DNA of 64,000 bases from Tubulanus polymorphus (Eukaryota > Nemertea > Palaeonemertea > Tubulaniformes > Tubulanidae). Below, in pieces: positions 51,440 through 60,700 of the stretch. A program made the position numbers and the translations under genes. The DNA is taken from positions 8,804,501-8,868,500 of the forward strand of contig NC_134035.1 in NCBI RefSeq assembly GCF_964204645.1. Direction: 5' to 3'. The notes under the pieces were generated by a model. That model was not told the origin of the DNA, searched no databases, and worked only from the letters and a program-made list of their open reading frames with translations. Position 1 is the first letter of the stretch; each line of letters starts with the position of its first letter.

Positions 51440-51800
51440 TTAAGCGGCCATTGTGGCTGATTCGAGCCAAATGTTTTAAAAGGTCCTTGCAATATATATG
51501 CTATGCAAAAAAAAATATATTGCCTCGTTTCTTCGACGCGAAAAAACGAAAATTTCAAGCGAAAAAACACCAAAATGAGCGCAAAAAAAGAACTTTAGTT
51601 TCTTCGCGGAAGTGATTTCTCGTTCCTTCGCCCGACAGATTCGAAACGAACGTCATTTCTTCTTTCGTTTCTTCGCCGCAAGAAACGAAAATTACCACGC
51701 GCCAAAATGCGAGAAGAAACGGAGCAAATATATTTTTGCATGGCATATTGCAAGGAATTTTTTTTTTAACTTGGCCCGAATCAGCCACCGCACGTAGATT
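51440..51800. mobile_element. Palindromic element (about 120-bp arms)
   Basis: The left arm runs from gtggctgattcgagcc through ccttgcaatat and aaaatatattgcctcgtttc; the right arm is its inverse, from cggagcaaatatattttt through atattgcaagg to ggcccgaatcagccac. The centre is rich in tttcttcg/cgaagaaa. No credible protein; the overlapping 174-codon minus frame covers the arms. Confidence 0.65.
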
Positions 51801-53213
51801 TGCGAGACGGATTCCGAAAAAAAACATTAAAACAGCACCGAAACTACAACTGGCAATTTCTCTTTTAAAAGGATCGAACAGAGTAAAGTACGTTTTAAAA
51901 GAAGTAAATTTGTCTGGGTATATATTTCTATTTTTGTTGTGGAGAGGGTTGGTGATTTTGTCGTTTTGGATGATTCGAGTAAGTATCGTTACCTGAAAAA
52001 GGAAGACATGGAAATTTAATTTGAAATCTAGTAGACTTAGATGCCACTTGTCTGTTTTGTACGTTATAAGGAAATTCAAATTGTGCTACTATTTTCGTTC
52101 ACAGAAATTCCGCCATCGTTATTTGTAGGGGCAGCACTGAAGGGCCGAGGTCTAACAGTCTCACCACTTTTCTGTGGCATGCGAGGAATACGGATACTTT
52201 CTTTAGTCAAATTTCATTCATCGTCCAACACTAACTCATTTTGAATTATGTATTGTGTCAATTTGTAAGCTTAATTTTGAGTGGAATATACTTTTAAAAA
52301 TGACATTTAAGCCATTTTTTATTGGAACTCTTTTCTCAGCGGATGTGTTATAGCATCCGAAAAGCGACAGACTCACACGCCAGAGGAAGAATTTAAAGCA
52401 AATTTAATTTTCTTGTGACAGAGTAGCTTGCACTTGTCTCAGATCTCATGGACCAATAAATTTCATTTGTAAAGGATTCAATCTCGATTAAGACTCGATA
52501 CCGACATTTTGACAAGTGCAGCGTGGCAATCTGGGACACTATGACGTCATAAGTTGTTGCTGAAAATCCCCAAATCTTGAAAGAAGGTAAAAATCCCCAC
52601 TTGACTTTGACTTGATTTTCCAGTATATTTCAAAGCAACATTTCATTTGCAATAACTGCAATATATTTGAACTGTGCAATGAAAGCTTTCGTTACGATGA
52701 ATTATTACAATCAACAAAATTAACGAACCTTTTATTTGTGATATTTTCTAATTCGAACTGGAATATTTATGAACTTAGGACTCATTAAACTTGAATAGGT
52801 CTGGTGCAGAATTTCCGAAAATTTGTTTCTTTTTTTTTAAATGCTGAAATGACGCCTACCAGTCCTGCTTGGTCACTTAAGTGGGTATAAATTATAAGGG
52901 GAGAAAAAATATCTTTTTGGCCTTAGTTTCGTTGACATTTGGGGGGAACGGCCTTGACATCGTTTCGGAATCGTTTTCCGCCTCCTACACAGTACAGTAA
53001 GAAGTTTATACCATGGTTTACGTACAGCAGACCGGGAAGAATTTTGTCCATGATTCTGTCCTTGCTATAAGACAATGAGTTAGTTGCACGGCGAGGCGGG
53101 AGGAGACGGGTCGACAGCCTGCGCACTAATATCCGCACTGTACGCGGAGCGACCAGACCGTGAATAACCGGGTATATTTTTTCCCTCTTTTTGAGCTGTT
53201 TTACTCGTTAAAA

Positions 53214-53905
53214 TGTACCGCTTTTCCGTAGAAATAAATTAAAATTGAACGTAATCGACACAAACAACAAGCTACGAGTGATTTGCTGTTGTAAACGTCG
53301 TTTGTCTGCTGCGCCAGAACTCGTCATTTGCCGATGTTTTCTCAAACTCAGGAAAATCATATTGGCTATGATAATTAGCACGCACGGTCCGAAAGCTAAT
53401 TTCAGAATACCGGTCGGCGACCAATGCGTCATCGTTGCCTAAGTACGCCGAACACGCATAAATTCCCGCCCGAGGCCGCGTCGAGTGTCGTGCTGGAAAA
53501 GAAAAACGAAGGTATATGTCTCACGGACACACCGACGACCGTGTAGATAACAAGAACCGATATGCGAGCGTTTATCATCGTATAAATCTGCGAAACTTTT
53601 AACGGCATCAGGATCGCCACACAGCGCTCGGCCGTCATCAGAAACACCATCCAAGCGGCTGATGTGACACCGAGGTTACCGAGAAACACGCCCAGCTGAC
53701 AATAGAACACGCGGATGTTGGGTGTCGTGAATCCGAGCCGTCGACAGATAGCCTAATCGTGAAGGAAAGCCAACAACAGAATCGTATCGACTATCGCCAG
53801 GTTCGCCACCAAGCAACTCATAGTCAGACACCGGTTCTCCTTATCGTCATCACCGCAAACGATTAACAGTTACCGATAACGCTGGGTATGGCTAAAGCGA
53901 GGCTG
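53214..53905 (-). pseudogene. Rhodopsin-class G protein-coupled receptor, broken
   Basis: Reading the minus strand, fragments appear in receptor order: membrane segment 1 with IPSVIGN, segment 2 with CLVANLAIVDTILLLAFL, segment 3 ending in MTAERCVAILMPLK (in place of the DRY box), segment 4 (VLVIYTVVGVSV), then segment 5 and the start of 6 (LRKHRQM to RRLQQQITRSLL). Stops interrupt loop 1 (two) and the end of segment 2; a stop and frame change separate segments 4 and 5; segments 6-7 are lost. No introns are evident. The look is of a peptide-receptor-like (for example FMRFamide-type) invertebrate receptor, but the subfamily is a guess. Confidence 0.75.
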
Positions 53906-54281
53906 ATGATAAGTCGGGCTGTATCGACGACTGCTGTGTCGCATGCGGTCGTATTGAGTACCACGGCTACAGTAGTACCGGTAATCGCTCGCTCTCGGAC
54001 CTCATATTGTAGAGTCAGTCAATCTCAGCGCAGTTGGCAATCTATGATATACGACCAATTAAAACTGATACTGATACTGACACTGAAACCGGAACATACA
54101 ACACACCTTCCCGAGATCAATTTAACGAAAAGTGTCACGGTTCGCCAGTTCTTAGTATAGTTGGATTTCGGCCGATCAGGTCGGAGATCATTCGATATTC
54201 AACAGCAGATTTGAAAATTAAATATGAAGTGAATTTGTGTTTCTGTGGTATTTGGTTCCGGCAATATGTTGAACACATGCA

Positions 54282-54527
54282 TTATTCAGTCAGTACGTCA
54301 TAAATCTGTGTCTCTTCTATTTGCTGGTCTGTCTCATCGAAGATAGACACCGATAACCAGTCTATTATTGCACTCAAATCCTTCTGTGGCATGTGAGTAA
54401 CCAGTCCGTCGTTAACTGCATTTCCAAGGTCGTTGAGCTTAACATTTATTTCCCGGGTTATACGACTTAAAATTGACTTTAACTCTTCAAAAATTTGCCT
54501 TTTAGCTTGAATTGAGGTTGGATTTTT
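54282..54527 (-). other. Possible coding fragment of unknown origin
   Basis: An 81-codon minus-strand frame rich in helix-forming residues (EELKSILSRITREINVKLND, then DWLSVSIFDETDQQIEE) and ending in a stop near 54282. No ATG; upstream in-frame stops lie just beyond 54540. It may be the 3' exon or tail of an older gene or transposon ORF. The Merlin element begins about 50 bp beyond its 5' side. Confidence 0.3.
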
Positions 54528-54577
54528 CAATATTCTTAATCCTTTTTATTTGGCCATGAAAAATTGTGAATTGTGAA

Positions 54578-54585
54578 AAACCGTG
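54578..54585. repeat. Merlin target-site duplication, left
   Basis: AAACCGTG, identical to 56663-56670. Confidence 0.9.
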
Positions 54586-54831
54586 GGCGCTATTGCACTT
54601 TCGTACCCCCCTCCCAAAAATGTTTATTTTAGCATATTATTTATCAGTGAGGTCTTAGGAATAAAAATCAGTAATTTTTATCCAAAAAAACTTACTTTTT
54701 TTGGGTCAAAATTTTAATATTTTGGGCCTGAATTAGAGCCGTTTTTTGACCGAATGAGACGCCATATTGGTTTCTCCGACTCCACAGTCGTGCTAACTAC
54801 CCCCGAAAACCGTCCTATGGAGCACTCCCAC
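54586..54831. repeat. Merlin left terminal inverted repeat (246 bp)
   Basis: Matches the inverse of 56417-56662 with about two substitutions. Similarity stops abruptly after cactcccac. Confidence 0.92.
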
Positions 54832-55011
54832 TTTCGGTCAGAGAAAACTGCGGGATCGTGGTTTTCGGGAGTGTTACAACTCGTGTATTTTCATATGGAT
54901 TATTTCAATGAAGCAAGCTAGTGGTTCAGGCATAGCCAGCCATTTCTTGGATATTTAGGTTGGCCCTTAAAAGGGCCGTTTTGACGGGAGGATGACAGAG
55001 GGACTAGACGA

Positions 55012-55995
55012 CTAGACGACATAAAGATCAGTTGCTATCTGATTCCAAAAGTTGAAATAGGCATGATCACCAAAACGTTGGACCCACATGAATTCGGCTA
55101 GGTAATCGGGTATCATCGCGCGATTTGACGGACCAGCCATCGCTTTAAATTTCGCCTTGGCTCGCTGCCACATCGCCTCCACACGGTTTGTCGTTACGGC
55201 TGTGGCTGGGTCGACGAAGTTGTTATGGTTGACTGTGCCGTGTTGGTACCCCAGCTGGCCAATCTGATTATATGCCTGCCACATATCAGACCATATGGTG
55301 GAGCCGGGACGAATCCATCGTTGTATGATTGGCAACAGCGTGGCAGCATCTCTCCTGGGTACCGGTACAAGGAAACCTTGTTTCGTCTCTGCCTCGTAGC
55401 CACCGAATATCCACTGCTCCGCCACGATTCGTCCCTGGTTATATTTTCGCCGAGCAAAAAGAGATTCGTCTATTTCTACCAGTCTACCTGGTCCACCAAG
55501 CTGTGTCGGATGATTTACGAAGTAGGACACACAGACATCGCGGCAGAACTGATTCCAATCGACGATGGTATGCTCCGACTGTATTTCAAGCTCGTGCATG
55601 GTGTCGGCAACACTCATGCCACGGCTTGAACCAGCACTTCGGCTCCAGATGTAGGTGAGCCCCAGCAGCTGCCACAAGTGAAGATGCGACTTCTCGAAAA
55701 AACTCCCACGTCGAATACTAAAAACTCGCTTGCATCGTCGTGCTGTACATCTCCAAGCCACTCCGTCGACGTAACGCGCCATACCCTGTTCTCGGCATTG
55801 GCCTCCGCAGTTTGGACACACCATATTATTCGCCAGCAGGCCATGCTGTCTACACCAGCCGATCGTGTGTTCTCTGTCATCCTTGAAATTCGCGCCGATT
55901 TGAATCAACGAAACAAAGTCGAACTCTGCCAAATCTGGAACGCGGGCCATCTTCTCGCAGAAATAAGACGTTATGAACGAATTGAGCAGACCCAT
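55012..55995 (-). CDS. Merlin (IS1595/ISXO2-like) DDE transposase, intact, 327 residues
   Basis: Single uninterrupted frame. An N-terminal zinc ribbon is suggested by C60, C63, C83 and C88 (CPNC then RCTARRC). The DDE nuclease domain follows, with D176 in VEIDESLFARRKYNQGR, D237 in TIWSDMW and E273 in TNRVEAMW as candidate catalytic residues, plus the family-typical WIFGGYEAET. Known role: cuts and rejoins the element ends bound at the terminal repeats. The start used is the first ATG; Met16 (MARVPDLAEF) is an alternative giving 312 residues. The gene is more GC-rich than the terminal repeats around it. No frameshift or stop. Confidence 0.93.
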   Translation of the reverse strand: MGLLNSFITSYFCEKMARVPDLAEFDFVSLIQIGANFKDDREHTIGWCRQHGLLANNMVCPNCGGQCREQGMARYVDGVAWRCTARRCKRVFSIRRGSFFEKSHLHLWQLLGLTYIWSRSAGSSRGMSVADTMHELEIQSEHTIVDWNQFCRDVCVSYFVNHPTQLGGPGRLVEIDESLFARRKYNQGRIVAEQWIFGGYEAETKQGFLVPVPRRDAATLLPIIQRWIRPGSTIWSDMWQAYNQIGQLGYQHGTVNHNNFVDPATAVTTNRVEAMWQRAKAKFKAMAGPSNRAMIPDYLAEFMWVQRFGDHAYFNFWNQIATDLYVV

Positions 55996-56416
55996 GACGA
56001 CTTATATACTATTCACCCGTGAGAAAATCCAGAAGTCTCACGGCCACCAGCACCGGGATTGCCTCATGTAAAGTCTTTGATCCTGGCTTGATTGACATGG
56101 GAACCAGTAACCCTTCCGATTTTTGTCACGTACGCAGAAGAAAATACATTCAAATTAAAAAATAAAATGCTCTAATTGCTGCAGAAAAAGAATAAACAAG
56201 TAGATGATACAAATTATAGCTTTGTTTATATTTTTCAAATGTATATTACATATGTTCTATTTTTAAGAATCTGGTCACAGTTTGAAAATATTATAAACTT
56301 TATTTAACCGATCCCAATTAGCAAACGATGCGTGGGCGGGTTGCAGCGCTTGACATGTGTCAATCGGCGCGCGTCGCACGTGTCCGTTCGGTGACCGTAG
56401 CCGGAGCGCTCCATAC

Positions 56417-56662
56417 GTGGGAGTGCTCCATAGGACGGTTTTCGGGGGTAGTTAGCACGACTGTGGAGTCGGAGAAACCAATATGGCGTCCCATTCGGTC
56501 GAAAAACGGCTCTAATTCAGGCCCAAAATATTAAAATTTTGACCCAAAAAAAGTAAGTTTTTTTGGATAAAAATTACTGATTTTTATTCCTAAGACCTCA
56601 CTGATAAATAATATGCTAAAATAAACATTTTTGGGAGGGGGGTACGAAAGTGCAATAGCGCC
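56417..56662. repeat. Merlin right terminal inverted repeat (246 bp)
   Basis: Inverse of 54586-54831, ending gtgcaatagcgcc. Confidence 0.92.
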
Positions 56663-56670
56663 AAACCGTG
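56663..56670. repeat. Merlin target-site duplication, right
   Basis: AAACCGTG directly after the element. Confidence 0.9.
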
Positions 56671-56867
56671 GCCAGAATCGTGGTCGGCGCAGTACAAACT
56701 AAAGTCTAACTCATTAGCAAATTAAGCCCCTCTACTCGACTCAATCGTCAACGATGTACCCGGCCTAGGTTGTGCTGCAGTGGTTAGTCGCTTTACTGAT
56801 TAGGAATGGGTTGAGACTCCAGAAACGTCCATTCCAGTCGTAAAATCATCCCTATATGCAACAATCA

Positions 56868-57152
56868 ATGGCGGATCCCCCCCCCCTATTGGCTATTTTT
56901 TCAAGCCACTAGTAACTAACTGGATGTAGCTGCAAATTCAAATTGCTTTATGGAGGATTGACCGAATCTTCATCATCAAATGAATTATTTTCTTTCTATT
57001 AGTGCAAAATATGCTCTGAATGCCCCTCATTGCAGCTGTTTTTCCAAAATGTTCTTGAAATGGCTCTGCACCTTCAGCACTCGTGCTGGAATGGCTTGGC
57101 CACCCATTTGATTTCATTTGCACCCCTTCTCAAAATGCTGGATCCGCCCCTG
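56868..57152. mobile_element. MITE with GGCGGATCC ends
   Basis: Left atggcggatccccccc, right its inverse tgctggatccgcccctga. Non-coding, just upstream of the bHLH-HMG gene. Confidence 0.5.
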
Positions 57153-57380
57153 ATAATTACATTCACTTTTGTGCTAATTTGGCATTATTGTACTCCAGTA
57201 AATGCAATATTGCCAACCTTGTCAGCATGCAAAATCGGATATTTTCACAATCCACAATTGCCGTTTGGTATTAGCCTACCAACAATCAAGAAGTTTACAA
57301 ACTAATATGATTTAAAAAAGGTTCGATTCCCGATTTTTCACTGATTTCATAGAATCAACGCTGCCAATCCCCGGACCGCG

Positions 57381-57714
57381 ATGGATCAAGAGGCACCTAC
57401 CAAAATCAAGCGACGAGCATCAGACGCAAAATGGAGAGCAAACATCGCTCATTGCTACGACAGTTTGAAAAAGATAATACCAACACCGAATGATTACCCG
57501 CGAAAGAAAATACCAAAGGTAGGTTACGAGTTGACCAAAAGTATCATGAGTATGTCGAACAAGTCAGTTCCACTGTTGACTGTTCCCAGGTGGAATTGGA
57601 GTGTAATTTTTTATACAAACTTTATTCCTTTTTTTTAGGTTTTAGTTTTGAAAGAATGCAACCAACACCTGAATTTCCTGGAACAAACTATCACTTTTCT
57701 ACTCGACGTCTGTG
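57381..57714 (+). CDS. Exons 1-2 of the bHLH-HMG gene: bHLH region
   Basis: Exon 1 (57381-57518) holds the basic region, helix 1 and the loop; exon 2 (57639-57714) holds helix 2. The intron falls in the loop/helix 2 border. The basic region lacks the glutamate that contacts the E-box CANNTG in classical bHLH proteins, so DNA binding may be altered. The ATG sits in ccgcgATGG, a favourable start context. Confidence 0.82.
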
Positions 57715-60700
57715 GTAGGTTTTCATTTCACGTGGGTTTGATTGTATTTAATGCGGACTCGTCCTTGAAATTTTCTCCCTTAAAGAAAACTACTCATCAT
57801 AACCAAGAACGATAATCATTTGGCTATCGTTTTTTTTTTAAATTTAGATCAAAGTAAATCAGATTTACAAAAATGCGTCACGCTCGATTCTCTGAAGGAT
57901 GAATTCGCCTGCGCCGAACAGCACAGAAAAGAAAAGTATGTCTCGTTTCTGTCTTCATTTCAGTGTTCTCCATACAGGCTATGCAAGAATTTGAAGAGGC
58001 TGCATTCATTGTTAAATGTATGGCATCATGGGTGCTAAACTAGTTAAGGCTTCCGATCTCCCAAAAAATACAGAAAATTAAACTAAATTTTGATATAGGA
58101 CACCTAAATCTTCTATTTTTCACATTAGCTCGATATATTTCAAAGTAATTAAATCAGCATTGATAGAATATTGATATCCACTCTCTGGTAGAATGTTTAC
58201 GGTCGTATTTCCAGAGTGAAAGAAGGCAAAACTACTTGCAATAAACACTTGGCTTTTTTCAACGGGTCGAATATTTCGAGTTGTTGTGATTCGGAGCCGT
58301 CGTATCAGTTACCGAGTCCGTTTCTGAAATCGAGTGGACTTCAACTGTTACCCGAATGGTAGGTGTATTATAACTGCGTTGAATGAAGATCTCGATTGAA
58401 TCGGAAATTCCATTCCGCATTTCAACGAGATTTTACTAAAATTTCTCACTTTCAGTTTGGTTAACAGGAACCAGTTCTACAGTTTTGACTTTGGCAGGTT
58501 TTGATTGGTCTCTTTCGATTCTGGAATTCTCTTACAATGCATTCGTTTCGACCAGAATACGCTCTACCTATTCCAGAAATGCTTTATTTGTTAATGAGGC
58601 TGGTAGGGAGGTGGTACTCCACAATTACAAATCCTAAACCGGAATACGTTCTATCAAAACCTGTCTTAGTTACAATCTGTTCACTTTCAATGAGTTCAGT
58701 AATCTAAAATAGTACCGGTACCTAGAACAGTGAAAATATTGAAAATGAACTATTCTCAACTCAAAGAGTCTTAACTCACAACGGTGGAATCTGCAGTTGT
58801 GAGTTGAACTGAACTGGAAGTTAGAACCAGTTCGCTTTCAATGAGTTTGCAGAAACCAGGATCCAGTTCCACAGTCGTGAGTTAGAGTTAACTCTGGGTT
58901 AAAATGAGTTCATTTCCAATGATTTAAGTCAAATCTTAACTCAGAACTGTGGAACTGGGTCCAGTTCATTAGTTATGAGTTACTTGGTCCTTTTTCAATG
59001 GGTAAACTTTTCAATCTAAACACCCGGTTAACAGTTGAAAATATTGAAAATGATCTCAAACTCATGAGTTTAAGTCACAGAGTGACGATTCTTGTTTATC
59101 TATTCTTGCAGGATGTTTCATCGAATGCGAGAAGATTTACAAATCGAACTGAACGATCGAATGAAACGTCGTCGCGACGTCGCGATCGATTCAATCATTC
59201 GCTACAATTCGGCCGCGTATCCGAGAACCAAAATACGAAAACTAACCCCGTTTACCGAACCGATCGCGAAGAAAGAACCCGATGAACCGGTGAATTCTTC
59301 GAGTGGAACCGCGTTAAAAACGAACAGTTTAACGATGCCGAGCGCTGATCGACCGTTGAATGCGGCGGAGGCTGAAATCGCCGCTCGCGCGTTGGATTTT
59401 GAAACTCCCGCGAAACAGTGTTCCTCGATGACTGAACCTGTAAGTACAAACGAGGAAAATTTGTTACGAATTAATTATATGACGCCTTGAAAAGAATGTA
59501 GGATGTTTAAGGAAAAGTTTATGTGGCAATAGGACCGGATAGCCACTTTCCTGGACATCAAGGAAAAGTCTGGGAATTTTCTTCTAAAAAGTCCGGGAAT
59601 ATTGGAAAATAGCTAAAAAAATCAGGGAAAATGCGGAAAATTTGTTGAGATTGCTAGCTCGTATTATTGTATAGCCTTATGAATTGAATTTGTTTCTAAA
59701 TAGGAAGAGAATCGTGACTTGGTAATAACAAGCACTCCTAACGATAACGCTTCAGTCAATCGGCAATCTGCATTTCGGGTAAGAATTTTTGCACGCTCTC
59801 CGCTCGAAAGAAAATTAACGAATCGTCAAGTATGCTTTATTTATTATTACGATGTTTAGATTCAAGCCGCATCACCGGGATTTACGCCGATTCCTCGACT
59901 GCCTCGAACTCCGAACAGTCGATCGGAATTTATCGCGAAGGTCGACGAAAGCGCGCATTGCTCCGAGTTAATGAAGGGTTTCGATGAAATCAGGTACGAT
60001 CGCGGTCAGTCAAATCGGTTGCCTGTTAGTCTCCGGATCAAGTTTCACAGTTGTGAGTTTGAATACACTCATTTCATTTTCAATGAGTGAACTCTGAGCA
60101 AAATCTTAACTCGTAAGCGTGGAACTTGAGCAAAATCTTAACTCGTAAGCGTGGAACTGGGTGCTGAGTTTAACGCATACCGTAATTTTGTCTTGTTGCA
60201 TAATTCTAGCTCGAAGATGCCGAGAACTCCAAAACGCCGAAGACTGAATATCGAACCTAGTCGTCGAGTTCGTAGGCGTCTGCTGTTAACAACCTACGAC
60301 AGGTATTTGATCGATGATATTTTCTCGATCGGTTTATTCGTCGAATTTATTGAAGGAAATGCCTTAAGATTGATAAACGTGTCTATTGCAGCCCCACAAA
60401 GGTGAAAGAGCCGGTCGAATTGAGGAAAGAGCATCCCAAATGTAGAATTAGACTAGACCGGTGCGTATATTTTAGTATCTGATTCCACAATTCTGGATTA
60501 GATTGCATCTTAAAACGTCAGAAACTGGTTCTATAGAACTGGCGTTATCATTAAATCATGGGTTAACTCAATTGAAAATGAATTTAGTTAGCCCCTGCAT
60601 CAAAGGTAATACCAGTCGATAAAACCGGGCCCAGGAATGAATTTAATTGTCAAGAGTTAACCTACTTTGGAACTTGGTCCTTGTTCTTTCTTCTGAGAAC

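Larger units (their letters stand above)
47102..53200. other. AT-rich region after the tetraspanin: 3' UTR and intergenic, no gene seen
   Basis: How far the tetraspanin 3' UTR extends is unknown; AATAAA words at 47212, 49573 and 51249 are candidates. Repeats inside: the MITE fragment 48055-48290, the tRNA-like sequence 50697-50769 and a large palindrome at 51440-51800. Open frames of 60-174 codons have no domain or splice support. Confidence 0.5.
54586..56662. mobile_element. Complete Merlin DNA transposon (2,077 bp)
   Basis: Bounded by 246-bp inverted repeats (54586-54831 and 56417-56662) that differ at only about two positions, and by a perfect 8-bp target duplication AAACCGTG. The element starts GGCGCTATTGCACTTTCG. 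It carries one intact transposase gene on the minus strand. Merlin elements (IS1016/IS1595-related) make 8-9 bp duplications, which fits. Near-identical ends plus an open gene suggest recent insertion. Confidence 0.92.

Noticed and set aside
51555-52079. 174-codon minus-strand frame
   Set aside because: It runs across the arms of a palindromic element and AT-rich sequence, with no domain signal.
55225-55629. Plus-strand frames opposite the transposase
   Set aside because: They are antisense shadows of the Merlin transposase gene.
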